Shown: one piece after another, positions 28,210 to 36,890 of the stretch | Numbering within the stretch: the first letter of the stretch is position 1 | How the letters are laid out: every line of letters starts with the position of its first letter | DNA from: Butyrivibrio sp. CB08 | Lineage (GTDB): Bacteria > Bacillota > Clostridia > Lachnospirales > Lachnospiraceae | Assembly (NCBI RefSeq): GCF_003625485.1 | Contig: NZ_RAIR01000004.1 | Coordinates: 186,001 to 250,000 of the forward strand | Direction: 5' to 3' | Length of the DNA: 64,000 nucleotides | The notes under the pieces: model-generated | Databases searched by the model: none | Seen by the model: the letters and a program-made list of their open reading frames with translations, nothing else | What the model was told of the DNA's origin: nothing | Made by a program: the position numbers and the translations under genes

Positions 28210-29328
28210 TTAAATTACATATCTCTCGTTGTTCTCCACAACCACCTTTATGCCGTTCTCTTCTTTATAGAAGGAGTTGGCCTGGATGGTTCCGTGGCTC
28301 TCAACGATGCAGTTTTCAATGTGTGAATTATCTCCTATGTAAACATCATTAAGGATAATGGAGTTTTTAATGTAGCAGTTATTTCCTATAAAGGCGCCCT
28401 TGAAGATAACTGAATCCTCAATGGTTCCGTTGATGATACAGCCACTGGAGATCAGACCGTTCTTGACGCTGACGCCCACGTTGTACTTGGCTGGTGGAAG
28501 ATCCGTAACCTTGGTATAGATACCCGGATATTCCCTGAAGAAGTAATGTCTGATCTCGGGCTTAAGGAAGTCCATGTTGGTTCTGTAGTAATCTGCTACA
28601 GAAGCGATGTTACTCCAGTACTCCTTGATCTTGTAGCCATATATCCTCTTCATGTCCTTGTATCTTACAAGGATGTCTCTAACGAAGTCGTATCTCTCCT
28701 CTTCCTCTGCTCTCTCGATGAGCTCGATGAGCTGGCGGCGTCTGATTACGTAGATACCGCAGGAGATGGTGTTTGACTTGGATACTACAGGTTTCTCCTC
28801 GAACTCCTCGATCCTGCATTCCTCGTTCATGCGAACAGTACCAAATCTCTCTGTGTCAATGGTAGCTGGCATGTCCTTGCAGACAACTGTGATGTCAGCC
28901 TGCTTCTGAATGTGATACTCGAGAAGTTTACCGTAGTCCATCTTGTATACGCAGTCACCGGAAGTGATGATCACGTATGGCTCGTGGCAGCTGCGTAGGA
29001 AATCAAGGTTCTGCGCAATGGCATCTGCTGTACCTCTGTACCAGAGGTTTCCTGACGCCTTAACCGCCGGAGTGAAAACATATAGGCCGCCCTGCTTACG
29101 ACCGAAGTCCCACCACTTGGAAGAACTAAGGTGTGTATTAAGGCTTCCTGCATTGTACTGTGTGAATACGGCTACAGTCTGGATGTGGGAGTTTGTCATG
29201 TTACTAAGAGCAAAATCGATACTCCTGTAAAAGCCAGCCACTGGCATGGCACAAACCGCTCTCCTCTTGGAAAGCTCCTGCATCCTGCTGCTACTGCCGC
29301 CCGCTAAAATAATACCAATCGCCCTCAT
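28210..29328 (-). CDS. glgD: Glucose-1-phosphate adenylyltransferase, GlgD subunit
   Basis: About 372 residues. GlgC-related nucleotidyltransferase fold (AIGIILAGGSSSRMQELSKRRAVCAMPVAGFYRSIDFALSN region) plus a left-handed beta-helix C-terminus (GAFIGNNCYIKNSIILNDVYIGDN). GlgD pairs with GlgC in Firmicutes to form ADP-glucose pyrophosphorylase for glycogen; it is often the non-catalytic partner. ATG 29328 has AGGTG seven bases upstream within the glgC stop region, preferable to TTG 29334. Overlap with glgC indicates coupling. Confidence 0.94.
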   Translation of the reverse strand: MRAIGIILAGGSSSRMQELSKRRAVCAMPVAGFYRSIDFALSNMTNSHIQTVAVFTQYNAGSLNTHLSSSKWWDFGRKQGGLYVFTPAVKASGNLWYRGTADAIAQNLDFLRSCHEPYVIITSGDCVYKMDYGKLLEYHIQKQADITVVCKDMPATIDTERFGTVRMNEECRIEEFEEKPVVSKSNTISCGIYVIRRRQLIELIERAEEEERYDFVRDILVRYKDMKRIYGYKIKEYWSNIASVADYYRTNMDFLKPEIRHYFFREYPGIYTKVTDLPPAKYNVGVSVKNGLISSGCIINGTIEDSVIFKGAFIGNNCYIKNSIILNDVYIGDNSHIENCIVESHGTIQANSFYKEENGIKVVVENNERYVI

Positions 29329-29330
29329 AC

Positions 29331-30599
29331 TCAATCACCTGCCTTATCTAATGTACGTCCGCTGTCAAGGATTCCATCTGCGTAGTCTTCAGCAGTAGTA
29401 ATTCCAGCGATCATGGTGTTCTTACCTATCTTAACGTTGTCAGGAATAACTGAGCGCTCGCCTATTGTGCACAGGCCTTCGCAATATATTCCAGGCTTGG
29501 TCTCATTTTCTTTTTGCTCAAAAGCTCCAAGTGTAACTCCAGATCCAATCTGGCTCTTCTCGGCGATGATGGCCTTCTCAACGTTGCAGTTGTCGCCGAT
29601 CACCGTGTCATTCATGATGATTGAATGGCTTACAACAGAGCCCTTGCCGATCTTGACGCCAGGTCCGATAACGGAGTTGTAAACCTTTCCTTCGATCTCA
29701 CAGCCCTCACCTACGATACTACGCTCGATGGCGCTGTCAGGTCCCAGGTACTGAGGCGGCTGAACGTCGCTTGCTGTGTATATCTTCCAATATTCCTCGT
29801 AAAGGTTAAACTCAGGAACGATGTCGATAAGCTCCATGTTGGCTTCCCAATAAGAAGTAAGAGTTCCAACATCCTTCCAGTAACCATCAAATTCATATGC
29901 AAAAAGGGATTGTCCCTTCTCCTTGCAGTAAGGGATGATGTGCTTACCAAAGTCCAGTCCGGCCTGATCCTTATTTTTGATAAGGGCTTCCTTAAGGACC
30001 TTCCAGGAGAAAATGTAGATACCCATTGATGCAAGGTTTGAACGTGGGTGTTCTGGCTTTTCTTCAAAGTCCACGATTCTCTTATTTTCGTCGGTGATCA
30101 TGATACCGAATCTGCTGGCCTCTTCCATGGGAACAGGCATAACAGCAATGGTGACATCAGCTCCGCTGGACTTATGGAAATCAAGCATTGTCTCATAGTC
30201 CATCTTGTAGATGTGGTCACCAGAAAGGATAAGAACGTAATCAGGATTATAGTTCTCCATGTACTCCATGTTCTGATAGATCGCATTGGCAGTACCTGTG
30301 TACCACTCACTGTTTGCGCTCTTTTCATAAGGAGGAAGAACTGTAACTCCACCGAAGTTACGGTCCAGGTCCCAAGGTATTCCTATTCCAATGTGGGAAT
30401 TAAGTCTGAGAGGACGATACTGAGTAAGAACGCCTACAGTGTCCACTCCGGAATTGATGCAGTTGCTAAGCGGGAAGTCAATGATCCTGTATTTCCCTCC
30501 GAAAGAAACTGCGGGTTTAGCCATCTTCGCTGTCAGCACACCTAATCTGCTGCCCTGGCCCCCTGCCAGAAGCATGGCGATCATTTCCTTTTTTATCAT
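29331..30599 (-). CDS. glgC: Glucose-1-phosphate adenylyltransferase GlgC
   Basis: About 422 residues. It makes ADP-glucose from ATP and glucose-1-phosphate, the committed glycogen step. Visible are the [39 protein letters not shown] nucleotide site region, [38 protein letters not shown] and beta-helix repeats in the C-terminus. ATG 30599 with GAGGTGGAAC upstream is preferred over an in-frame start at 30629. First gene of glgC-glgD. A 7-bp inverted repeat (30630-30650) lies just upstream. Confidence 0.96.
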   Translation of the reverse strand: MIKKEMIAMLLAGGQGSRLGVLTAKMAKPAVSFGGKYRIIDFPLSNCINSGVDTVGVLTQYRPLRLNSHIGIGIPWDLDRNFGGVTVLPPYEKSANSEWYTGTANAIYQNMEYMENYNPDYVLILSGDHIYKMDYETMLDFHKSSGADVTIAVMPVPMEEASRFGIMITDENKRIVDFEEKPEHPRSNLASMGIYIFSWKVLKEALIKNKDQAGLDFGKHIIPYCKEKGQSLFAYEFDGYWKDVGTLTSYWEANMELIDIVPEFNLYEEYWKIYTASDVQPPQYLGPDSAIERSIVGEGCEIEGKVYNSVIGPGVKIGKGSVVSHSIIMNDTVIGDNCNVEKAIIAEKSQIGSGVTLGAFEQKENETKPGIYCEGLCTIGERSVIPDNVKIGKNTMIAGITTAEDYADGILDSGRTLDKAGD

Positions 30600-30629
30600 G
30601 TTCCACCTCGTTGCTAAGAATTTCACCAA

Positions 30630-30650
30630 ATATGCTCAACTTCAGCATAT
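30630..30650 (-). promoter_or_regulatory. Inverted repeat in the glgC leader, possible operator
   Basis: ATATGCT, seven bases, AGCATAT: a perfect 7-bp dyad about 30 bases before the glgC start. It may be an operator or a leader hairpin; no regulator is identified. Confidence 0.35.
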
Positions 30651-30766
30651 AACAGAAACCGCTTTGTTCTTAATTATAAGTATATCACATGTTTTGATGA
30701 AAAAAATACGAAATGAAGTAAATAAGATATATAATTTAGTTAAACGTTTTCGAATTATCTGTTTTT

Positions 30767-30794
30767 TTGACTTTGCCCGAATAAGTGCTAGAAT
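30767..30794 (+). promoter_or_regulatory. Sigma-A-type promoter of murC
   Basis: TTGACT (30767-30772) and TAGAAT (30789-30794) with a 16-base spacer, 26 bases before the murC start. Confidence 0.7.
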
Positions 30795-30820
30795 AAAGAA
30801 GTTTGGAGGCATATATAAAT

Positions 30821-32215
30821 ATGTATAAAATAGATTTCGATAATCCGGTACACGTATATTTCATAGGCATTGGCGGCATTTCCATGAGCGGCCTTGCACA
30901 GATCCTTATTCAGGAGAACTTCAAGATCTCTGGTTCTGATTCCAAGGAGTCAGCAATGACCAAGGCTCTTGAAGCACAGAATGTTAAGATCAATTACGGC
31001 CAGAGAGCCGAGAACATAACATCAGCAGACAAGATCGATGTAGTTGTTTATACTGCAGCTGTTCACCCTGATAATCCAGAATACGCTGCAGCCGCAAACG
31101 CAGGTATTCCAATGCTCACAAGAGCTGAGCTTCTTGGCCAGATCATGAAGCAGTACGAGATTCCTGTAGCAATAAGCGGAACCCATGGCAAGACCACAAC
31201 AACTTCCATGGTATCCAAGATCCTTCTTGAGGCAGACACAGATCCAACACTTTCAATCGGAGGCGTCTTCAAGGACATCGGAGGAAACATAAGGGTTGGT
31301 AAGTCTGAGTACTTTGTTACTGAGGCCTGCGAGTACACCAACAGCTTCCTTAGCTTCTTCCCTAAGATCAGCGTCATCTCCAACATCGATGCTGACCACC
31401 TTGATTTCTTCAAGGATCTTGATGATATCAGACATTCCTTCAGAAAGTTTGCACAGCTCCTTCCTGATGACGGAACTCTTGTTATCAGCGGAGATATTGA
31501 GAACGTTGGCGAGATCACAGATGGTCTTAACTGCAGCATTGTAACCTATGGTTCATCAGCAGATTTTGACTATTACCCAACTGACATTGCCTACGACGAT
31601 CACGGTAATCCATCCTTTACAGCTCACCTTCCTATGGGAAAAGAGCTAAAGATCAAGCTTGCAGTACCTGGCATCCACAACGTTTATAACGCTCTGGCAG
31701 CTATCGCTGTTGCTACTATACTTAATATAGAAGATGAGCACATCGTAAATGCTCTCTCACTCTTTGGCGGAACCAGCAGAAGATTCGAGCACAAGGGCGA
31801 GATTGGCGGCGTTACAATCATTGATGATTACGCTCACCATCCAACAGAGATAAAGGCAACATTAACTGCAGCCCAGAACTATCCTCACAACAAGATCTGG
31901 TGCGTATTCCAGCCACACACCTACACCAGGACCAAGGCTCTTTTAAACGAATTTGCAGAGGCTCTTTCTCTTGCAGATCACGTTGTTCTTGCTGATATTT
32001 ACGCAGCCAGAGAAAAGGATAATCTCGGAATCAGTTCAAGAACTCTTGCTGACAAAATTGTCAGTTTGGGTCACGAATGTAATTATTTTCCAACAATTGA
32101 AAACTTTAGTGAAATTGAAAAATTCCTTTTGCAAAATTGCACTAAGGGAGATTTGTTGATAACCATGGGAGCCGGAGATGTGGTTAAAATAGGCGATGAG
32201 CTCCTTGGCAGGTAA
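30821..32215 (+). CDS. murC: UDP-N-acetylmuramate-L-alanine ligase MurC
   Basis: About 464 residues. It adds L-alanine to UDP-MurNAc in peptidoglycan synthesis. The N-terminal Rossmann domain has HVYFIGIGGISMSGLAQIL, the ATP loop is AISGTHGKTTTTSMVSKIL, and the central domain has EACEYTNSFLSFFP and SNIDADHLDFF. The C-terminal ligase domain has IDDYAHHPTEIKATL and FQPHTYTRTKALL. The ATG at 30821 has GGAGG before it; an in-frame TTG at 30803 is part of that site. Terminated by a hairpin at 32274. Confidence 0.97.
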   Translation: MYKIDFDNPVHVYFIGIGGISMSGLAQILIQENFKISGSDSKESAMTKALEAQNVKINYGQRAENITSADKIDVVVYTAAVHPDNPEYAAAANAGIPMLTRAELLGQIMKQYEIPVAISGTHGKTTTTSMVSKILLEADTDPTLSIGGVFKDIGGNIRVGKSEYFVTEACEYTNSFLSFFPKISVISNIDADHLDFFKDLDDIRHSFRKFAQLLPDDGTLVISGDIENVGEITDGLNCSIVTYGSSADFDYYPTDIAYDDHGNPSFTAHLPMGKELKIKLAVPGIHNVYNALAAIAVATILNIEDEHIVNALSLFGGTSRRFEHKGEIGGVTIIDDYAHHPTEIKATLTAAQNYPHNKIWCVFQPHTYTRTKALLNEFAEALSLADHVVLADIYAAREKDNLGISSRTLADKIVSLGHECNYFPTIENFSEIEKFLLQNCTKGDLLITMGAGDVVKIGDELLGR

Positions 32216-32218
32216 TAC

Positions 32219-32355
32219 TTATCCACATTTCCACTTTTGAAACCGGTTTATGTAAATCACTTTTGGTGGATAAAGGTCTGACTGGCAACACCCACAGTCA
32301 GACCTATTTTTATAGATTTTTAATAAAATAATCCACGTTATCCACATTGTCCACA
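32219..32355 (+). promoter_or_regulatory. Cluster of five DnaA boxes upstream of the dnaD-like gene
   Basis: Five 9-mers match or nearly match TTATCCACA. 32219-32227 (perfect) and 32265-32273 (reverse, TTATCCACC) are followed by three in exact head-to-tail tandem: 32329-32337 (TAATCCACG), 32338-32346 (perfect) and 32347-32355 (TTGTCCACA). An AT-only stretch directly precedes the tandem group (32305-32331, apart from one G). The 295-base gap between murC and the dnaD-like gene holds this cluster, the murC terminator, and a TATAAT (32438-32443) followed by the 8-bp dyad GAATTGTT/AACAATTC (32446-32472). Confidence 0.8.
32274..32310 (+). terminator. Rho-independent terminator of murC
   Basis: A perfect 10-bp stem AGGTCTGACT/AGTCAGACCT (32274-32283 with 32296-32305) with a 12-base loop, followed by ATTTTTAT. 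It lies inside the DnaA-box cluster. Confidence 0.85.
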
Positions 32356-32510
32356 ATAAATCTAAAATTCCGGAAACCGTGATGGTTACTGGATTTCTTC
32401 GGCATATTTACCCATATCATTTTGGAAATCCCCATGTTATAATTCGAATTGTTCCGATGAAGCAAACAATTCTTTTTCGGATATGTTAGTAAAGCAGGTG
32501 ATGAAAGTAT

Positions 32511-33629
32511 ATGATGGGGCGAGTTACAATTAGTTCTACTTGTGGGGAGGATTCTACTTATGTTTCCAACATTTTTATTGATGAATACATGCAGGACGCA
32601 AACGATGCGCAGATTAAGATCTACCTCTATCTGCTGCGTATGATGAGTGCGAATTTACCTACCAGCGTTCCAGCTCTGGCAGATAAATTCAATCATACAG
32701 AATCAGATGTGTTGCGTTCTTTAAAATACTGGGAAAAGAAAGGGCTCATTTCACTGGAGTATGACGGAGCCCAGAACCTTACAGGAATCCATATGGAAGA
32801 CATTACTTCCAGTGCATCAAGACGCTATGGAAGAAGAAGGAACGACTCAGCTACAAGATCCGTTCTTTCACCAGTAGCTTCAGCAGAACCTGAAGCTCAG
32901 ATCGTAAGTGATGTTCCAGCCAAGCCAAGCTATTCTGCTTCTCAGCTCAAGGCTTTCAAGCAGTCAGAAGGATCCAATCTTCTATTTATAGCTGAACAGT
33001 ATTTTGGCAGAACTCTTACACCAACTGAGATGTCCACAGTTTATTACATCCACGATGAACTCGGATTCTCAGATGACCTTTTGGACTATCTGATGCAGTA
33101 TTGCGTCGATAATCATAAGAAAGATTTCAGGTATATGGAAAAGGTGGCCATAAACTGGAATCAGCAAAGCATCAAAACGCCAAAACAGGCGCGTGCGGAA
33201 ATTTACAAACATGACAGTGACATCATCACTATCATGAAGGCACTCGGTATGGAAAATAGCCCCACGGAGAAGGAAGGTACCTTCATTCGTAAGTGGCGTG
33301 GGGAGTTGGGATTTTCGATGGATATAATCCTGGAAGCCTGCGACCGCACTGTTATGGCAACACAGAAGAATCGTCTGAAGTATTGCGATAGTATTCTTCG
33401 TTCCTGGCATGAAAAAGGAGTAAGTACACGGGAGGATATTGCCAGGCTAGATGCTGATTTTACCGCAGATCTCAAGAAGAGATCCAAGGCTTCCGTATCA
33501 TCCATCGATACCAAGCTCCGCTTGAGCGAATCATCTATTCGTCTGGGCGGATCCCAGAATCGCTTCAATCAGTTCCAGCAGAATACCTACGATTTTGTTG
33601 AACTGGAGAAGAAGCTTCTGGACAACTAG
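32511..33629 (+). CDS. DnaD-domain primosome protein
   Basis: 372 residues. A winged-helix N-terminus (IFIDEYMQDANDAQIKIYLYLLRMMSANLPTSVPALADKFNHTESDVLRSLKYWEKKGLISL, about 25-95) is followed by a linker. Two DnaB_2/DnaD-type helical domains follow, one around 150-215 (AEQYFGRTLTPTEMSTVYYIHDELGFSDDLLDYLMQYC) and one around 240-310, the latter ending with YCDSILRSWHEKGV, close to the YxxxIL-W signature. Such proteins help load the replicative helicase. Two adjacent ATG codons at 32511 follow AGGTG. It precedes a DnaI/DnaC-like loader; both lie downstream of the DnaA boxes. Confidence 0.9.
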   Translation: MMGRVTISSTCGEDSTYVSNIFIDEYMQDANDAQIKIYLYLLRMMSANLPTSVPALADKFNHTESDVLRSLKYWEKKGLISLEYDGAQNLTGIHMEDITSSASRRYGRRRNDSATRSVLSPVASAEPEAQIVSDVPAKPSYSASQLKAFKQSEGSNLLFIAEQYFGRTLTPTEMSTVYYIHDELGFSDDLLDYLMQYCVDNHKKDFRYMEKVAINWNQQSIKTPKQARAEIYKHDSDIITIMKALGMENSPTEKEGTFIRKWRGELGFSMDIILEACDRTVMATQKNRLKYCDSILRSWHEKGVSTREDIARLDADFTADLKKRSKASVSSIDTKLRLSESSIRLGGSQNRFNQFQQNTYDFVELEKKLLDN

Positions 33630-33668
33630 AGCCTCTTGCAAGATTGGGGAATCTTTCAGGAGAGACTA

Positions 33669-33744
33669 CATAAGCTCGGCCCTGTACTTTTGGTTCGGCG
33701 GCGGCTCCGGCCTTCCCTGAAACACGTACAGGGCCATACTTATG
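33669..33744 (+). other. Long hairpin 1 between the dnaD- and dnaC-like genes
   Basis: CATAAG (33669-33674) pairs with CTTATG (33739-33744), a 3x3 internal loop follows, then GGCCCTGTAC (33678-33687) pairs perfectly with GTACAGGGCC (33726-33735). A further near-pairing TGGTTC/GAAACA lies inside around a GC-rich loop (GGCGGCGGCTCCGGCC), richer in GC than the flanks. No T-run follows. The short open frames here are by-products of the palindrome. It is part of the 333-base gap 33630-33962, in which I see no gene. Confidence 0.7.
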
Positions 33745-33760
33745 AAATGCTGGGGGTTGT

Positions 33761-33928
33761 GTTAATTGTCCAGCTCCCAGAATATTTCCCCCTTTGCTCG
33801 TCAAACCAAGCGTTCCATTGAGCCATGAGCATCAATCTCATCGCGGATAACCGCTCGAGATTGATATGTCTCAATTCCACGGTTTGAAAATCGCCAGGGG
33901 GAAATATTCTGGGAGCTGGACGATAAAC
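33761..33928 (+). other. Long nested hairpin 2 upstream of the dnaC-like gene
   Basis: An uninterrupted 26-bp inverted repeat (33768-33793 with 33896-33921) extends outward to 33761/33928 with one U-G pair and one A-A mismatch. Inside, smaller stems nest in order: TCAAACC/GGTTTGA (33801-33807, 33881-33887), ATTGAG/CTCAAT (33817-33822, 33870-33875), ATCAATCTC/GAGATTGAT (33831-33839, 33857-33865) and GCGG-ATAA-CCGC at the tip (33843-33854). The U-G pair is on the plus strand, the coding direction. No T-run follows; the dnaC-like ribosome-binding site begins about 20 bases later. Could be a large leader RNA structure or a MITE-like palindrome. Confidence 0.78.
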
Positions 33929-33962
33929 AGAAATCCCGGGCATAGTATAAGGAGAATGATCT

Positions 33963-34946
33963 ATGGCACTAACTAACGCGCAGTATGACGCTATAATGCA
34001 CGAGTATGAGGATCGTAGAAGTTTACATAGACAGGAGCTGGAAGAGAGGCTTCAAATTGTCTATGATAATGTACCTGGGTACAAAGATTTAGACGACGAG
34101 ACCGCAAGTGCTAGTGCAGATTTCGGAAGAAGAATCTTATCAGGAGAAAAGCTGGACAGACGAGTACTCAAGAGCCAGCTTGAGGAGATTGCCAGGCGTA
34201 AGCTCACTCTCCTTACAGATTCTGGCTATTCCAGAGATTATCTGGATATGGGGTATACATGTCCGGATTGCAAGGATACTGGCTATGTTGGCAACGAGAA
34301 GTGCCATTGCTTTAGACAGAAAATTATAGAGACGCTTTATGATAAGTCCAATCTTCGGATGATGACTAAGAGCGCTAACTTTAAACTTCTTTCTGAACAG
34401 TACTACGAAGGTGAGGACCTCAAGAGATTTCAGGGGGCCAGAAAGGCTGCTGAAGATTTTGTGAACAATTTCAGCACCGACTACCAAAATTTATTTATTT
34501 ATGGTACAGTGGGTACTGGTAAATCGTTCCTTTCAGTTTGTATCGCTGATGCGCTGATAAAAAAGGGACATTCCGTCATTTATTTCAGTTCACAAGGTTT
34601 GTTTGAGCTTATCGCCGAGAACACTTTCGACTATAAATCCAAGCAAAACCTTAGGGCTATTTATGATGACCTCTACGAGTGTGAGCTTCTTGTTATAGAT
34701 GATCTTGGTACAGAGATGAGCAGTACATTTACCGCTTCTGAGCTCTTCGCTCTTCTAAATGAGCGTGAGTCCAGGAAGAAATCCACGATCATCACAACCA
34801 ATTATTCATTGGAACAGTTGCAGAACACATACTCTGACCGAATCTTTTCAAGAGTTGCCAGCAACTTTAAACTCTTAAAGCTCTCAGGACCAGATATTCG
34901 TAAGGTTAAAAAGATAGCCAAAAAAGAAAGTGAGGACATTAAGTAA
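33963..34946 (+). CDS. DnaI/DnaC-like helicase loader ATPase
   Basis: 327 residues. The N-terminal part has a likely zinc site, CPDCKDTGYVGNEKCHC (Cys 100, 103, 114, 116). The AAA+ domain has Walker A GTVGTGKS (181-188), Walker B ELLVIDDLGTE (241-251), sensor TIITTNYSLEQL and the arginine-rich SDRIFSRV box, as in DnaC and IstB. The Cys-rich N-terminus followed by AAA+ is typical of DnaI-type loaders. Ribosome-binding site AAGGAG is eight bases upstream. Adjacent to the dnaD-like gene, and the stop overlaps the next ATG (TAATG). Confidence 0.9.
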   Translation: MALTNAQYDAIMHEYEDRRSLHRQELEERLQIVYDNVPGYKDLDDETASASADFGRRILSGEKLDRRVLKSQLEEIARRKLTLLTDSGYSRDYLDMGYTCPDCKDTGYVGNEKCHCFRQKIIETLYDKSNLRMMTKSANFKLLSEQYYEGEDLKRFQGARKAAEDFVNNFSTDYQNLFIYGTVGTGKSFLSVCIADALIKKGHSVIYFSSQGLFELIAENTFDYKSKQNLRAIYDDLYECELLVIDDLGTEMSSTFTASELFALLNERESRKKSTIITTNYSLEQLQNTYSDRIFSRVASNFKLLKLSGPDIRKVKKIAKKESEDIK

Positions 34947-36160
34947 TGCCAAGAAGAGAAGAGAAGCGTAATCTGGAGACCATCCCCGTTGGGTCTTTGG
35001 GAATGATCCCTTTAAAGGGAATCAAGCCCCTTGCAGAGAAGGTTGACTACTATCTCGTAAAATGGAGAGCTGAGAGAGAGAATGAGCACAAGGGAAGCCT
35101 TGCATTTACTGGTTATGAGCGCCCTACCTACATTCTCGAGGCCGAGATTCCAAGGTTTGGAACCGGTGAAGCAAAGGGTGTTATTAAAACCTCCGTTCGT
35201 GGAGACGACCTCTATCTTTTAGTTGATGTATGTAATTATTCAGAGACCTATTCTCTTTTTGGACAGGAAAATCACATGTCCCCTGATGATCACTATCAGG
35301 ATCTTAAAAGAATCATCGCTGCTGTAGGCGGCAAGGCAAGACGTATCACAGTCATCATGCCATTCCTTTATGAGTCAAGACAGCACAAGAGAAGCTCAAG
35401 AGAATCTCTCGACTGTGCTATCGCACTTCAGGAACTTGTAAACATGGGCGTAGACAACATCATTACCTTTGATGCCCATGACGCAAGAGTTCAAAATGCT
35501 ATTCCACTTAACGGTTTTGAGACCGTTCGTACAACATATCAGTTCATCAAGGCTCTTCTCAGGAACGTTGATGATCTTCAGATCGATTCAGAGCACATGA
35601 TGGTCATTTCACCTGATGAGGGCGGAATGAGCCGTGCTATCTACCTTGCCAGCGTACTTGGTCTGGATGTGGGAATGTTCTACAAGAGACGTGACTACAC
35701 ACAGGTTATTGATGGCAGAAATCCTATCATCTCACATGAGTTCCTTGGAACAAGTGTAGAGGGCAAGTCAGTTATCATCGTTGATGACATGATCTCTTCC
35801 GGAGAGAGCATGATCGATGTAGCAAGAGCTCTTAAAGAGAGAAAGGCAGCAAGAATCTACGCGTTCTCAACCTTCGGATTATTCACCGGCGGTCTTGAGA
35901 GATTTGATGAGGCTTACAAGGAAGGCATCATTGACAGAGTACTTACAACCAACCTGGTTTACCAGACTCCTGAACTTCTTTCAAGAGAGTGGTACATCAG
36001 CTGCGATATGAGTAAGTACATCGCTTACCTCATAGATACACTTAACCACGACGCATCTATAAGCGATCTTCTCAATCCTGTTGAGCGTATCAATAGCATC
36101 ATTGAGAGATACAAGAGCGGCGAACTCAAGGCTTCAATGGAAGCTGAAAAGAAGGCCTGA
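34946..36160 (+). CDS. prs: Ribose-phosphate pyrophosphokinase (divergent, long form)
   Basis: 404 residues, longer than the usual 315 because of an extended N-terminus and C-terminal tail. It makes PRPP from ribose-5-phosphate and ATP. Visible are MPFLYESRQHKRSSRESLDC (ATP-site region), NIITFDAHDARVQNAIP and the PRPP loop VIIVDDMISSGESMIDVA. Translation is coupled to the dnaC-like gene by stop-start overlap. A terminator follows. Confidence 0.9.
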   Translation: MPRREEKRNLETIPVGSLGMIPLKGIKPLAEKVDYYLVKWRAERENEHKGSLAFTGYERPTYILEAEIPRFGTGEAKGVIKTSVRGDDLYLLVDVCNYSETYSLFGQENHMSPDDHYQDLKRIIAAVGGKARRITVIMPFLYESRQHKRSSRESLDCAIALQELVNMGVDNIITFDAHDARVQNAIPLNGFETVRTTYQFIKALLRNVDDLQIDSEHMMVISPDEGGMSRAIYLASVLGLDVGMFYKRRDYTQVIDGRNPIISHEFLGTSVEGKSVIIVDDMISSGESMIDVARALKERKAARIYAFSTFGLFTGGLERFDEAYKEGIIDRVLTTNLVYQTPELLSREWYISCDMSKYIAYLIDTLNHDASISDLLNPVERINSIIERYKSGELKASMEAEKKA

Positions 36161-36186
36161 TAACAGGCACTTAAACCAAAAACAAG

Positions 36187-36216
36187 CCCCATTAGTTACA
36201 AACTAATGGGGTTTTA
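36187..36216 (+). terminator. Rho-independent terminator of prs
   Basis: A perfect 11-bp stem CCCCATTAGTT/AACTAATGGGG with a 3-base loop (36187-36211), followed by TTTTATT. It lies between converging genes. Confidence 0.92.
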
Positions 36217-36234
36217 TTATGTCCGTATTTTGTT

Positions 36235-36888
36235 TTAGAAAAGTTCTGTTATATCAAGAAGCTTATCTACTTTCCTGTATAACTTCTTAGAAAGCTCCTC
36301 GTCTGGCTGTGTAAGGTCTGGAACCATTATTACATTGCACCCTGCAAGATATGCGCTGGTCACACCATTTGGCGAATCCTCAACTGCAAAGGTTTCCTTG
36401 GGATCGAGCCCCAGCTCTTTGCAGGCATAGGCGTAAATATCCGGTGCAGGCTTACCCTGACTTACCATGTTCGCACAGATTATTTTATCGAAGTAGTCGA
36501 AGAGATCTATCTTTTTGAGGTACCTCTCTGCTCTTGGGAAATTGTTTGAGGTTACAAGAGCTGTCAGAATGCCATGTTCCCTTAGCCATGTCAGGATCTC
36601 TTTTGCCCCGGGTTTAAGCGGGATCCCGCTCTCCCCTATCATCTCTTCAACCAGACTCTTTCGGTATTCTCTTACCTCGTTGTAATCAAAGTCCTCGCCA
36701 AACCATTCCTTAAACTGCTTTGGCGCAAAGGGTCTTCCAAGGGACCGAAGTTCCAAGGGCATCCAGTCCTGCGCCTCATAGCCAAAGTGCTTAAGGGCCT
36801 TTGGCCACGCTATCTGGTAATATTTCTCTGTATCTGTAAGGGTTCCGTCCAGATCAAACAGTACGGCTTTAATGCTACTATTTCCCAT
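36235..36888 (-). CDS. HAD-superfamily phosphatase, beta-phosphoglucomutase/GS1-like
   Basis: 217 residues. HAD motif I is FDLDGTLTDTE (Asp 12 and 14), motif II is LVTSNN, and motif III/IV are KPAPDIY and FAVEDSPNGVTSAY. The helical cap after motif I is of the beta-PGM type. The substrate is unknown. It follows the LUD gene by two bases. Confidence 0.9.
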   Translation of the reverse strand: MGNSSIKAVLFDLDGTLTDTEKYYQIAWPKALKHFGYEAQDWMPLELRSLGRPFAPKQFKEWFGEDFDYNEVREYRKSLVEEMIGESGIPLKPGAKEILTWLREHGILTALVTSNNFPRAERYLKKIDLFDYFDKIICANMVSQGKPAPDIYAYACKELGLDPKETFAVEDSPNGVTSAYLAGCNVIMVPDLTQPDEELSKKLYRKVDKLLDITELF

Positions 36889-36890
36889 GA

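Noticed and set aside
33565..33943. Short open frames on both strands in the dnaD-dnaC gap
   Set aside because: They arise from the long inverted repeats (mirror-image residues on both strands), have no good ribosome-binding sites and no recognisable domain.
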